A stretch of 45,324 nt of DNA from Oscillospiraceae bacterium (GTDB lineage Bacteria > Bacillota > Clostridia > Oscillospirales > Oscillospiraceae), in contig SVLV01000011.1 of NCBI GenBank assembly GCA_015067765.1, positions 1-45,324 of the forward strand, read 5' to 3'. Position 1 is the stretch's first letter. The number at the start of each line of letters is the position of its first letter. The translations under genes were made by a program, and so were the position numbers. The notes under the pieces were generated by a model. That model did not search any database and had not been told where the DNA came from. It worked only from the letters and a program-made list of their open reading frames with translations. Shown here in pieces: positions 15,858 through 24,872 of this stretch.

Positions 15858-16967
15858 TTACACGTTAAAACGGAAGTAGATCATGTCGCCATCCTTGACT
15901 ACATACTCCTTGCCCTCGGCACGGAGCAGCCCCTTCTCCTTGGCGGCGGCCACGCTGCCGCAGGCCATCATCTCATCGAAGTGGATGGTCTCGGCGCGGA
16001 TGAAGCCGCGCTCAATGTCGGAGTGGATCTTACCGGCAGCCTGAGGTGCCTTGGTGCCGCGGCGGATGGTCCACGCGCGACACTCATCCTTACCGTAGGT
16101 CAGGAAGGAGATCAGCCCCAGCAGCTCATAGCTGCACTGGATCAAACGGTCCAGGCCGGACTTCTCAATGCCCAGTTCCTCCAGGAACATGGCACGGTCC
16201 TCTTCCTCCAGCTCGGCGATATCCTGCTCCAGCTTGGCACAGATAGGCAGCACCTGAGCGCCCTCCTTCTCCGCCAGCTGACGGACCTGCTCAAAATAGG
16301 GGTTGGCTGCCTGATCGGCAAAGCCGGCCTCATCCATGTTTGCCGCATAGATGATGGGCTTGAGACTCAGCAGGTCTGCCGTCTCCACGATGGCCATATC
16401 ACTCTCGTCACATTCGAAGGTACGGGCGGACTTACCGGCATCCAGATGCTGGGCCAGTGCGCGGAACACCTCTGCCTCGTGCAGGAACTTCTTATCGCCC
16501 TTGGCAGCCTTGGTGGCCTTATCTACCCGACGGTTCACCATCTCCAGGTCGGCCATCACCAGCTCCAGATCAATGGTCTCAATATCCCCCAGGGGATCTA
16601 CCGGCACATTGGTGCCGGCATCGGCCACCACATGCATGATGTTCTCATCGTCGAAGCAGCGCACCACATGGACAATGGCATCGGTGCGGCGGATATTCTC
16701 CAGGAACTTGTTGCCCAGGCCCGCGCCCTGGCTGGCTCCCTTCACCAGACCAGCGATATCCACGAACTCCACCACGGCAGGAGTTTTCTTGTCGGGCTCA
16801 TACATCTCTGCCAGCTTATCCAGCCGCTCATCCGGCACTGCCACCACGCCCACATTGGGCTCAATGGTGCAGAAGGGATAGTTGGCGCTCTCCGCCCCGG
16901 CATTGGTGATGGCATTGAACAGGGTGCTCTTGCCCACGTTGGGCAGACCCACGATACCTAATTTCAT
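15858..16967 (-). CDS. ychF: Redox-regulated ATPase/GTPase YchF
   Basis: A 369-residue P-loop NTPase of the Obg-like YchF/OLA1 family, which binds ATP better than GTP, associates with ribosomes and affects stress responses. The Walker A motif GLPNVGKST spans residues 7-15, the Switch II DIAG is at 70-73, and the G4 motif is NMDE (210-213) instead of NKxD, the hallmark that explains ATP preference. A coiled-coil insertion follows the G domain, and the C-terminal about 85 residues form the TGS domain ending in YFRFNV. Length is the family norm. The AAAGGAG ribosome binding site lies about 12 nt from the ATG, somewhat far. Confidence 0.96.
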   Translation of the reverse strand: MKLGIVGLPNVGKSTLFNAITNAGAESANYPFCTIEPNVGVVAVPDERLDKLAEMYEPDKKTPAVVEFVDIAGLVKGASQGAGLGNKFLENIRRTDAIVHVVRCFDDENIMHVVADAGTNVPVDPLGDIETIDLELVMADLEMVNRRVDKATKAAKGDKKFLHEAEVFRALAQHLDAGKSARTFECDESDMAIVETADLLSLKPIIYAANMDEAGFADQAANPYFEQVRQLAEKEGAQVLPICAKLEQDIAELEEEDRAMFLEELGIEKSGLDRLIQCSYELLGLISFLTYGKDECRAWTIRRGTKAPQAAGKIHSDIERGFIRAETIHFDEMMACGSVAAAKEKGLLRAEGKEYVVKDGDMIYFRFNV

Positions 16968-17177
16968 GACTTTTCCGTTCTCCTTTATGACACAGGCACC
17001 CTCAAAAACCGGCTCTCCTGCGATTCATCCTGTTAACTAAGTATAAAGCGATAGTTTAGTGTATCATGTTTTTTTTCGGATTTCAACTGCCAATCCCCGG
17101 CTTTCCTCCATTTCCTTTCCATTTTCTTCCCGCAGACAAAATACACCCCGGAGCTGCTTGCCCCGGGGGTATGTCGG

Positions 17178-17798
17178 TCAACTTCTCTTTTTTCTGCCCA
17201 GCAGATACAGCGTCAGGCATATGCCGCCGCCCAACAGGATCAGCAGCAGGATCATCACCGCGCAGTGGAGGAAGAAGATATCCGGCAGGATCCGGATCAC
17301 CGGATCGGTATAGGCGTTGAAGATCCAGTAGTCATTGTCAAAAAAGATCTCGTGGAAGGTGACAAAGGCCCAATCCCAGTTGATGGCCACCGCCGCCCCT
17401 ACCACCACCGGCAGCGCCGGTGTCAGCACCGCGGCCCGCAGAAGGTATCCATTCCCCTGCCTGCGCAGCCACACCGTACCCGCCACCGCCAGCAGAAGGC
17501 TGATCAGCGCCAGATACTCAATGGTCACAAAGATCACCTTGACCTCCTCAAAATGGATGCGGCCGGTATCCGACATGGGGAAATCCGGCATTTCCAGCCG
17601 GTCCGGTCCCCAGAAGTTCTGATAGTCAATGAGAATATCATAGTTCTCCCGGATCTGCTGCTCCGTATAAGCGGTCCGCTCCGCCAGCTCCATCTGTTCC
17701 ATCTCCCAATAGTATAGGGGACGGAAATTCAGTGTGATCACCACGGAAGCCGCAATGATAAAGATCGCCCACAGGCCACCCAACAGCCACTGCTTCAT
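17178..17798 (-). CDS. DUF1461/TIGR01906-type integral membrane protein
   Basis: A 206-residue membrane protein resembling the TIGR01906 (DUF1461) family of Firmicutes. It has an N-terminal membrane helix (about 5-23), an extracytoplasmic region to about 85, two helices at about 88-105 and 115-135, the family-typical stretch HEIFFDNDYWIFNAYTDP at about 148-165, and a last helix at about 177-198. Function of the family is unknown; some DUF1461 members in pathogens have been linked to lipoprotein modification (Lit-like), and this could be considered here, but the similarity is not strong enough for me to assign it. The ATG at 17798 is preceded by AAGGAGGG. Divergent from the Sel1 gene. Confidence 0.75.
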   Translation of the reverse strand: MKQWLLGGLWAIFIIAASVVITLNFRPLYYWEMEQMELAERTAYTEQQIRENYDILIDYQNFWGPDRLEMPDFPMSDTGRIHFEEVKVIFVTIEYLALISLLLAVAGTVWLRRQGNGYLLRAAVLTPALPVVVGAAVAINWDWAFVTFHEIFFDNDYWIFNAYTDPVIRILPDIFFLHCAVMILLLILLGGGICLTLYLLGRKKRS

Positions 17799-17955
17799 AC
17801 CGCATCCCTCCTTGTGCGATTCCTCGTTTTTCCCATTGTACCATGCCCGTCGGCTCGGCACAACAATTTCCTTTTTCTTTCCGGGGGCGGTTTTCAAAAC
17901 AGATATCCTGTGCTATTATAGGGCAAAACACAACTTTTTCTCAGGAGGGACTTCC

Positions 17956-20256
17956 ATGAACGAGCAGTTTGAACAACAGCAGCCTCAGGGCTCCGATATG
18001 GTATTCTTCTCCCCGGATATGCTGAAGCTGATGGAGCAGAAACGCCGCCAGACGCAGGAGCGGCTGGAGGACTGCCGCCAGGCCGCCGAAAGCGGTGACG
18101 GGCACCATCAGGTCCAGATGGGCCTGCACTACCTCTACGGCACCGACGGCGTGGAGAAAGATCCGCAGCAGGCCTTCTACTGGTTCTCCCAGACGGCACC
18201 GGACGATCCGGTCGGCCTGTACTGGCTGGCCATCTGCTATGACAACGGCAGCGGCGTGCATCGGGATCCGGACCGGGCCTTCCGCCTGTTCCGGGAATCG
18301 GCGGAGATGGGCTATGCCCCCGCCCAGTGCGATCTGGGTGTCTGCTACGAAAACGGACAGGGCTGCCAGGCGGACATTGAGACCGCCATGGACCTGTACC
18401 GACAGGCCGCCGAGCAGGACTATCCCATGGCCAAGTGCAATCTGGGGGCTCTGTACTATTTCGGTGCCGGCATCCAGCAGGACTATGCCATGGCTGTGCA
18501 ATATTTCTCCGAGGCCGCCGAGGCCCGTCTGCCCCGGGCACAGCATCTACTGGGTTTGTGCTACGAGTTCGGCAACGGGGTGGAAGAGGATGCCCGCAAA
18601 GCCTTTTTGCTCTACAGCGAATCCGCCAAGTCCGGCTACCCCGATGGCCAGTGCGCCATGGGTGTCCTGTACCATCTGGGCAAAGGCGTAGAGCGGGATG
18701 AACAGAAGGCGGCGGAGCTGTTTCGCAAGGCCGCCGAGGGCGGTCTTCCCCGGGCCTGGTACTTTTTGGGCAAGAGCTACGACAACGGCTACGGTGTGGA
18801 GGAAAACCACGAGGAGGCCTTCCGCTGCTATCTGGCCGCCAGCCAGAGCGGGTTCCCCAACGCCCTGTTTCAGGCCGCCCTCTGTTTCAGCCACGGCCAC
18901 GGCACCCAGCAGAATCACACCCGGGCTTTCCAGCTGTTCCAGCAGGCCGCCGATGCCGGCCATGCTACCGCCGTCAGCTATCTGGGTCTGTGCTATGAGT
19001 GCGGGCAGGGGGTGGAGGAGGATCTGTCCCGGGCGGTGGAACTGTACCAAAAGGCTGCCGATATGGGCAGCGCCGAGGGTCAATGCAATCTGGCGGTGAT
19101 GTACCGGCTGGGCCGCGGTGTGGAGAAAGACGACGAGAAAGCCGTGGAGTTCTTCCAGCAGTCGGCAGAGCAGGGCTTTGCCCGGGCGCAGCATCTGCTG
19201 GGACTCTGCTGCGAATTTGGAAACGGCACCCCCAAAGATCCCCAGCGGGCCGTCCGCCTGTACGGGCTGGCCGCCGCACAGGGATATCCCAATGCGCTGC
19301 GGGCGCTGGGTGTCTGCTATGAAAACGGTGTCGGCACGGAGCGGGATGCGGAGCAGGCCGCCCACTATTACCGGCAGGCTGCCCAGCTGGGGGATCACAC
19401 CGCCCAGTACTATCTGGGCAACCTCTACTACTCCGGCGTCGGTGTGGAAAAGAATCCCCAAAAGGCTGTCCAGCTCTACCAGCAGGCAGCGGACGGAGAT
19501 CACGCCGCCGCCCAATGTCAGCTGGGTTTCTGTTACGAGCGGGGCATCGGTGTAGAGAAGGATGTGATCCGGGCCTTCCACTGGTATAAGATCTCCGCCG
19601 AGGCCGGCGATGAGACCGCCTGCAACAATCTGGGTTTCTGCTACGAGCGGGGTCTGGGCTGCCAGGCCGATCCTGCCCAGGCTGCCCTCTGGTATCAGAA
19701 GGCCATCGATGGCGGCATGGCTCTGGCTCTGAAGAATCTGGGCCTGCTCTATGCCCACGGAAACGGCGTCCCCCAGGACCGCAAGCTGGCCATCCACTAT
19801 CTGGAGCGGGCGGTGCAGGCCAACGTACGGGGCGCACAGGAGGAACTGGACAAGGTCCGCAAGGGACACCTCCAGCCCCAGCGCATCCTGCTGCTGATTG
19901 CCGGCTGTATCCTGACGGCCATGGCCATCCTCATGGGCGGCATGGTGCTGACACCCGATATGACGGATCTGCGGATCTATGTCCGCGGCCTCCTGCTCTT
20001 TACTGCCGGTGCCATCGCCAGTTTCACCCGGGCGCACCGGCTCAAGACCACCCCCGGCATGAGCTCCGTGGGCCGTATAGTCTGTCTGCTGGGCAGCATC
20101 CCGCTGATCTGCCTGGGCGGCATCTTCTGGGCCATCTTCGTCGATCCCTCCGAGCCCTTTGATCCCTCCTATGCCTGGTTAGGCGTCACTGTGGCAGGTG
20201 CCGGTGTGGTACTGCTTCTGAAATTCATCCGGGCAGGACGGGGCAAAAAATCCTGA
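17956..20256 (+). CDS. Long Sel1-like repeat protein with C-terminal membrane anchor
   Basis: A 766-residue protein. After a short Gln-rich N-terminus (1-50) it contains about 16 consecutive Sel1-like (TPR-related) repeats, almost all exactly 36 residues, covering residues about 53-630. Each carries the LGxCYExGxGVExD core, with a frequently conserved cysteine. The C-terminal about 135 residues hold about four hydrophobic helices. There is no signal peptide, so the repeat solenoid should lie in the cytosol, tethered to the membrane. Sel1 proteins act as scaffolds for protein complexes; the partner is unknown. The ATG at 17956 follows AGGAGGGAC. A TATTAT -10-like box lies about 40 nt upstream. 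The gene is monocistronic, ending in a terminator. The DNA repeats every 108 bp but the copies are diverged, so the array is old and stable. Confidence 0.9.
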   Translation: MNEQFEQQQPQGSDMVFFSPDMLKLMEQKRRQTQERLEDCRQAAESGDGHHQVQMGLHYLYGTDGVEKDPQQAFYWFSQTAPDDPVGLYWLAICYDNGSGVHRDPDRAFRLFRESAEMGYAPAQCDLGVCYENGQGCQADIETAMDLYRQAAEQDYPMAKCNLGALYYFGAGIQQDYAMAVQYFSEAAEARLPRAQHLLGLCYEFGNGVEEDARKAFLLYSESAKSGYPDGQCAMGVLYHLGKGVERDEQKAAELFRKAAEGGLPRAWYFLGKSYDNGYGVEENHEEAFRCYLAASQSGFPNALFQAALCFSHGHGTQQNHTRAFQLFQQAADAGHATAVSYLGLCYECGQGVEEDLSRAVELYQKAADMGSAEGQCNLAVMYRLGRGVEKDDEKAVEFFQQSAEQGFARAQHLLGLCCEFGNGTPKDPQRAVRLYGLAAAQGYPNALRALGVCYENGVGTERDAEQAAHYYRQAAQLGDHTAQYYLGNLYYSGVGVEKNPQKAVQLYQQAADGDHAAAQCQLGFCYERGIGVEKDVIRAFHWYKISAEAGDETACNNLGFCYERGLGCQADPAQAALWYQKAIDGGMALALKNLGLLYAHGNGVPQDRKLAIHYLERAVQANVRGAQEELDKVRKGHLQPQRILLLIAGCILTAMAILMGGMVLTPDMTDLRIYVRGLLLFTAGAIASFTRAHRLKTTPGMSSVGRIVCLLGSIPLICLGGIFWAIFVDPSEPFDPSYAWLGVTVAGAGVVLLLKFIRAGRGKKS

Positions 20257-20266
20257 CCCTACATAA

Positions 20267-20302
20267 AAAGCTCCGGCATCCGAAGATGCCGGAGCTTTCT
20301 TA
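20267..20302. terminator. Bidirectional terminator between Sel1 gene and htrA
   Basis: A perfect 14-bp stem (AAAGCTCCGGCATC at 20267-20280 with its complement at 20285-20298) with a CGAA loop, between convergent genes. Confidence 0.85.
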
Positions 20303-20306
20303 TTTC

Positions 20307-21620
20307 TTAGTTTCTGCCGAAGAAGTAGTCATAGATGCTGCCGAACTGGTCAAAGCCGAAGTTGGGCATCTGCTGCTGACCCTGCTGGTTGTTCTGCTGG
20401 GTAGCCTCCTCGGCAGGCTGGGCATCAAAGGTGACGCTCAGGGTGATATATTCCCCATCCCGATACACCGTCATGCTGACCGTATCACCGGCCCGGTAAT
20501 TCTTCTTTGCAGCCGTCAGATCGCTCATGGAGGTGATCTTCTTGTCCTCCACCTTGGTGATCACATCGCCCAGCCGCAGGCCGGCCTTATCCCCAGCGCC
20601 GCCATCCTTCACCGAGTAGACAAACACGCCCTCCGTGATGTCAATGCCAAACTGGGAAGCCATCTGCTCGGTCATGGTACCGGCATTGATGGACAGATAG
20701 GCCTTATTGGTCACCTGACCGTTCTCCATAATGTCCACGATCAGTGCCTGCACATCTCCGATGGGGATGGCGAAACCCAGGCCCTCCACCGCCGTATCGG
20801 AGTAACTGGAGTACTTGGCGGACACAATACCGATGGTCTCACCGTACAGGTTCACCAGAGGACCGCCGGAGTTGCCGGGGTTGATGGAGCAGTCCACCTG
20901 GATCATATTAAAGGGGGTGCCGTCCACATTGATGGCGCGGTTGCAGGAGGAGATGATGCCCTGGCTCATGGAGAAGGTCAGCTCGCCCAGAGGGTTGCCC
21001 ACTGCCAGCACACTGTCGCCCACATTCAAAGAGGCGCTGTCACCCATCACCACAGCCTGCAGATCCTTTGCCTCCACCTTCAGCACTGCCAGATCGTAAT
21101 CGCTCTCGCTGCCCACCAGCTTGGCGGGATAGGTATCCCCGTTATAGAGGGTAACATTGATGGTGCTGGCACCGGAGACCACATGGTGGTTGGTGGCGAT
21201 ATAGCCGTCCTCTGTGATGATAAAGCCGCTGCCGGAGGAGGCAGATTCCACCTTCTGACCAAAGATGTTGGTGGACACAGAGGAGACATTGATGCTGACC
21301 GCCGAGTTGACCGTGGCGGCATATACCTCCGCCGGGGTCATCAGGGTCTGCCCGTCTACCTTCTTGATCTCCACCTCAGACACAGTGCGGCCGCTCTCCT
21401 GCAGCGTCGCCGTACCCAGACCCATTCTGTCGGCCAGCACACTTCCGCCAAAGCCGCAGATGCCGCCCACCAGCGCACAGACCAGCACCAGCGCCGTCAC
21501 CTTCATGGCGGCAGTCGGCTTCTTCCGGGTCGGCCGGATGGGCTCAATATACTGTCCGTCAGGCTGATACAGATTGTCCTGCTGATGATTCTGTCCATCA
21601 AAATAATCGTTATTCATCAT
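20307..21620 (-). CDS. htrA: HtrA/DegP-like membrane-anchored serine protease with PDZ domain
   Basis: A 437-residue protease for quality control of proteins outside the membrane. A cytosolic N-terminus (1-39) precedes one transmembrane helix (about 40-60). The trypsin-like domain contains the catalytic triad His146 (in TNHHV), Asp176 (YDLAV) and Ser251 (NPGNSGGPL). One PDZ domain follows at about 315-400, with the GLRLGD ligand loop, then a Gln/Asn-rich tail that ends in aromatic residues. The start at 21620 follows AGGAGG by 8 nt; a longer frame runs into the upstream region. The leader is divergent from the FAD oxidoreductase gene. Typical of YkdA/YvtA-like proteases of Firmicutes, usually induced by envelope stress; no CssR site could be confirmed here. 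Confidence 0.94.
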   Translation of the reverse strand: MMNNDYFDGQNHQQDNLYQPDGQYIEPIRPTRKKPTAAMKVTALVLVCALVGGICGFGGSVLADRMGLGTATLQESGRTVSEVEIKKVDGQTLMTPAEVYAATVNSAVSINVSSVSTNIFGQKVESASSGSGFIITEDGYIATNHHVVSGASTINVTLYNGDTYPAKLVGSESDYDLAVLKVEAKDLQAVVMGDSASLNVGDSVLAVGNPLGELTFSMSQGIISSCNRAINVDGTPFNMIQVDCSINPGNSGGPLVNLYGETIGIVSAKYSSYSDTAVEGLGFAIPIGDVQALIVDIMENGQVTNKAYLSINAGTMTEQMASQFGIDITEGVFVYSVKDGGAGDKAGLRLGDVITKVEDKKITSMSDLTAAKKNYRAGDTVSMTVYRDGEYITLSVTFDAQPAEEATQQNNQQGQQQMPNFGFDQFGSIYDYFFGRN

Positions 21621-21692
21621 ACGAAAAACCTCCTTGTGTTTTATGCACACTTCTTCCGTTCCTGCGTCCCGCCACTTTTTCTGCGGCGCCGC

Positions 21693-21721
21693 TTGTTCGG
21701 ACCGGAAAAATATAGTATACT
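21693..21721 (+). promoter_or_regulatory. Putative sigma-A promoter for the COG2509 oxidoreductase operon
   Basis: TTGTTC (21693-21698) and TATACT (21716-21721) with a 17-nt spacer, about 100 nt before the TTG start. Confidence 0.5.
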
Positions 21722-21819
21722 GTCCTCACTTCCGGGAGTTTCTTCCCCCGGTGTCTAATTCTATCATACCCAACAATCTTAATTATAGCTTTAATTGTAA
21801 ACAAAAGGGGGAAATTTTT

Positions 21820-23409
21820 TTGCTGCGACTGGATCAATTAAAACTGCATCCGGGGGATGATACGGCGCTGCTGATCCGGCAGGCCGCCCGGCTGCTGCAT
21901 ATTCCGCCCCAGCAGATCCTCTCCCTGCAGATCCTCCGTAAGGCGGTGGATGCCCGCCGTCCGCTGCAGCTGGTGTATACGGTAGCTGTATCCCTGAAGC
22001 AGGAGCAGCAGGTGCTCAAGCGCTGCCGGGACAAGCGGGTCAGTCTCTACCAGCCGCAGGAGTACCGGCTCCCCGCCCCGCTGCCGGCCCCCGGGATCCC
22101 GCCGGTGGTGGTGGGTGCCGGCCCCGCCGGTCTCTTCGCCGCCCTGCTGCTGGCCCGCTGCGGTCTGCGCCCCATTCTCCTGGAGCGGGGCCAGCCGGTG
22201 GAGCAGCGCCAGCAGGATGTGACCGCCTTCTGGCGCACCGGTGTGCTCAACCCCGAGAGCAATGTTCAGTTCGGTGAGGGCGGCGCCGGCGCCTTTTCCG
22301 ACGGCAAGCTGAACACCGGCACCAAGGACCTGCGCCACAGCTGGATCCTGCAGCAGCTGGTGGATTGCGGTGCACCGGACACCATCCTCACCGATGCCAA
22401 GCCCCACGTGGGCACCGACCGGCTCCACATCGCCCTGCAGAATCTGCGCCGTCAGCTGCAGGAGTTGGGTACCGACATCCGCTTTGGCCACAGGCTGACG
22501 GGTCTCACCGTCGCAGACGGCGCCGTCACCGGTCTGACGGTGCAGGGCCCCGATGGACCTTACGATCTGCCGGCCCGACAGGTGATACTGGCACTGGGGC
22601 ACAGTGCACGGGACACCTTCCGCCTGCTGTACGAGACGGGCCTTGCCATGGAGCAAAAGCCCTTTGCCGTGGGCGTGCGCATTGAGCAGCGGCAGGCGGA
22701 CATGGATGCCGCCCAATACAAAGAATATGCCGGGCATCCTGCGCTGCCCGCCGCCAGCTACAAGCTGGCCTGTCACCTGCCCAACGGCCGCAGCGCCTTC
22801 TCCTTCTGTGTCTGTCCTGGCGGACAGGTGGTGGCTGCCGCCTCTGAAGCAGGCCGGGTGGTCACCAACGGCATGAGCGAATATGCCCGGGATCGTGAGA
22901 ACATCAACGGCGGCCTTCTGATCAATGTGACGCCGGAGGATTTCGGCAGCGACCATCCGCTGGCCGGCATCGAATTCCAGCGCCGGCTGGAGGAAGCCGC
23001 CTACCGGCTGGGTGGCGGCGACTATACAGCCCCCTGCCAGCGGGTGGAGGACTTCCTGCTGCACCGCCCCTCCACCGGCCCCGGCGCCGTGATGCCCAGT
23101 TACACCCGCACCGTCCGCTGGACGGACCTGCACGCGTGTCTGCCGGACTTCATCAGCCAATCGCTGGAGCAGGCCCTGCCCCTTCTGGAGCAGAAACTCT
23201 CCGGCTATGCCCAGCCCGATGCTCTGCTGACGGCTGTGGAAACCCGTTCCTCCTCCCCGGTTCGTATCCTGCGGGACGAGAGCGGCCAATCCAATATCCG
23301 GGGTCTGTACCCCTGCGGCGAGGGCGCCGGCTATGCCGGCGGAATCCTGTCTGCCGCCGCCGACGGTATGCGTACCGCCGAGAAAATCCGGGAGGTCTTT
23401 GCCCAATGA
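21820..23409 (+). CDS. COG2509-type FAD-dependent oxidoreductase
   Basis: A 529-residue flavoprotein of the uncharacterised FAD-dependent dehydrogenase group (COG2509). Residues 1-80 form the small N-terminal domain typical of the group; the dinucleotide fold starts at about residue 90 with VVGAGPAGLFAALLL and an acidic strand end (LERG). The group-specific EGGAGAFSDGKLNTGTKD segment lies near 150-167, and a C-terminal GEGAGYAGGI motif contacts FAD. The substrate is not established. Start: a TTG at 21820, preceded by AAAGGGGG at 8 nt; no ATG or GTG fits, and the TTG may limit expression. The stop overlaps the start of the 2-hydroxyacid dehydrogenase by 4 nt (ATGA), so the two are translationally coupled. 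Confidence 0.88.
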   Translation: MLRLDQLKLHPGDDTALLIRQAARLLHIPPQQILSLQILRKAVDARRPLQLVYTVAVSLKQEQQVLKRCRDKRVSLYQPQEYRLPAPLPAPGIPPVVVGAGPAGLFAALLLARCGLRPILLERGQPVEQRQQDVTAFWRTGVLNPESNVQFGEGGAGAFSDGKLNTGTKDLRHSWILQQLVDCGAPDTILTDAKPHVGTDRLHIALQNLRRQLQELGTDIRFGHRLTGLTVADGAVTGLTVQGPDGPYDLPARQVILALGHSARDTFRLLYETGLAMEQKPFAVGVRIEQRQADMDAAQYKEYAGHPALPAASYKLACHLPNGRSAFSFCVCPGGQVVAAASEAGRVVTNGMSEYARDRENINGGLLINVTPEDFGSDHPLAGIEFQRRLEEAAYRLGGGDYTAPCQRVEDFLLHRPSTGPGAVMPSYTRTVRWTDLHACLPDFISQSLEQALPLLEQKLSGYAQPDALLTAVETRSSSPVRILRDESGQSNIRGLYPCGEGAGYAGGILSAAADGMRTAEKIREVFAQ

Positions 23410-24371
23410 GAAAAATTGCTGTTGTGGATGTATTCTTCTCCCCCGAACATCTGGAAACCATCCGCCAAACTGCCCAGCGCTGCGGCTTTGCCGTGGATTT
23501 CTATACCGACGGAGTCCTGCCCGTCCAGCGGGCCGGGGAGTATGAGATCATGTATGGCCGCTGCCCGGCCGATACCCTGCGCCAGGCGGCCGCCCTCAAG
23601 TGGTTCTGCTGCAGTTTTGCCGGCGCAGACGACTATCTGTCTGACGATGTCTATCCCCATCCCGGCGTACTCCTGACCAACTCCTCCGGTGCCTACGGCC
23701 CCACCATCGCCGAGCATATCATCATGGTGACTCTGATGCTGCTGCGGCAGATGCCCTATTTCCAGGAGGTGGTCCGCCAGAAAAAGTGGCTGCGCAGCGG
23801 CTCCATGCGGTCCATCAGCGGCAGTTCCATCACCGTGGTGGGTACCGGCGACATCGGCACCAACTTTGCCCGTCGGGCCAAGGCCATGGATGCCCGCATC
23901 ATCCGCGGTGTGCGCCGCAGCCAAAAGCCCTGCCCACCGCATTTTGACGAGGTCTATACCACCGATCAGCTGGATGAGATCCTGCCCAAGACCGAGATTC
24001 TGGTGCTGGCGCTCCCCTCCACCCGGGAAACGGTGGGCATCCTCTCCCGGGAGCGGATCGCCCTGCTGCCGGAGGATGCCATTGTGGTGAATGTAGGCCG
24101 CGGCACCGCCGTGGATCAGGATGCCCTGATGGAGGCTCTCAACTCTGGGCGCATTGCAGGTGCCGCCCTGGATGTGGTGGTGCCGGAGCCCCTGCCCCCC
24201 GAGCACCCTCTGTGGGACACGAAAAACCTGCTGCTGACCACCCATATCTCCGGCAATTTCTCTCTTGGCATCACCCGGGATCTGGATGTGAAGCTGTTCT
24301 GCGAGGATCTGGAAAACTACACCGCCGGTCGGCCTCTGGAGCGTCTGGTGGACCGAAAACTGGGTTATTAA
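23406..24371 (+). CDS. D-isomer-specific 2-hydroxyacid dehydrogenase family protein
   Basis: A 321-residue NAD(P)-dependent oxidoreductase. The Rossmann domain has GTGDIG at 146-151, and catalytic residues are Arg232 (in VGRG), Glu261 (VPEPLP) and His280 (TTHISG), so the active site is complete. The N-terminal part (1-95) is the substrate domain. Family members reduce 2-keto acids (pyruvate, hydroxypyruvate, glyoxylate and others) to D-2-hydroxy acids or the reverse; the exact substrate cannot be read, but resemblance is to the phosphoglycerate/hydroxypyruvate-like branch. The ATG overlaps the stop of the flavoprotein gene, giving a two-gene operon. A strong terminator follows. Confidence 0.9.
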   Translation: MRKIAVVDVFFSPEHLETIRQTAQRCGFAVDFYTDGVLPVQRAGEYEIMYGRCPADTLRQAAALKWFCCSFAGADDYLSDDVYPHPGVLLTNSSGAYGPTIAEHIIMVTLMLLRQMPYFQEVVRQKKWLRSGSMRSISGSSITVVGTGDIGTNFARRAKAMDARIIRGVRRSQKPCPPHFDEVYTTDQLDEILPKTEILVLALPSTRETVGILSRERIALLPEDAIVVNVGRGTAVDQDALMEALNSGRIAGAALDVVVPEPLPPEHPLWDTKNLLLTTHISGNFSLGITRDLDVKLFCEDLENYTAGRPLERLVDRKLGY

Positions 24372-24384
24372 CCGGCACTTTCAG

Positions 24385-24420
24385 CCGGGTCATCCTGCGG
24401 GATGACCCGGTTTTCGTTTT
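24385..24420 (+). terminator. Rho-independent terminator after the 2-hydroxyacid dehydrogenase
   Basis: Stem CCGGGTCATCC / GGATGACCCGG with a short loop, followed by TTTTCGTTTT. Confidence 0.85.
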
Positions 24421-24425
24421 CCCAC

Positions 24426-24454
24426 TTGTTATTGGCGCAAAAATAGTGTATAAT
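24426..24454 (+). promoter_or_regulatory. Sigma-A promoter for the yloU-fakA operon
   Basis: TTGTTA (24426-24431) and a perfect TATAAT (24449-24454) with a 17-nt spacer, about 58 nt before the start codon. Confidence 0.75.
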
Positions 24455-24512
24455 AAGGCGAATTACTATGCAAAAAAGTAACTTAGTCCTATTCAGAAAG
24501 GAAGTCAGTTAT

Positions 24513-24860
24513 ATGATCAAGATCCAAACCCCTCAGGGTGAGATCAGCGTCAGCAGCGCCGTATTCACCAACATCACCGGTGCCGCCGCCACCAACTGCT
24601 TCGGCGTCAAGGGCATGGCCTATCGCAGCATGACCGATGGTCTGGTGCATCTGCTGCGCCGTGAAGCAATGGGCAAGGGCGTCGATATCACTTACAACGA
24701 GGATAATACCGTCTCCATCGAGCTGCACATCATCGTGGAGAACGGCGTCAACATCACCACTGTCTGCCGCTCCATCATGAGCGAGGTCAAGTATGTGGTC
24801 ACCAAGAATACCGGCGTTACCGTCCGCGAGGTCAATGTCTTCGTGGACTCCGTCAACTAA
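24513..24860 (+). CDS. Asp23/Gls24 (YloU-like) family protein
   Basis: A 115-residue protein of the Asp23/Gls24/YloU family (DUF322), small proteins that associate with the membrane in staphylococci and with envelope stress in other Firmicutes. The family-typical end VxEVNVFVDSV is clear at residues 104-114, as is the alternating beta-strand pattern with VSIELHIIVENGVNI. The start at 24513 follows AAAGGAAG at about 8 nt. It lies 12 nt upstream of fakA, the conserved yloU-yloV arrangement of Bacillus and Clostridia, and shares its promoter. Confidence 0.9.
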   Translation: MIKIQTPQGEISVSSAVFTNITGAAATNCFGVKGMAYRSMTDGLVHLLRREAMGKGVDITYNEDNTVSIELHIIVENGVNITTVCRSIMSEVKYVVTKNTGVTVREVNVFVDSVN

Positions 24861-24872
24861 AGGAGAGAGAAC

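Noticed and set aside
18100-19850. 108-bp periodic repeat considered as a CRISPR array or DNA tandem repeat
   Set aside because: The periodicity is in the coding frame of Sel1 repeats; copies are diverged at the DNA level and there are no constant repeats with unique spacers.
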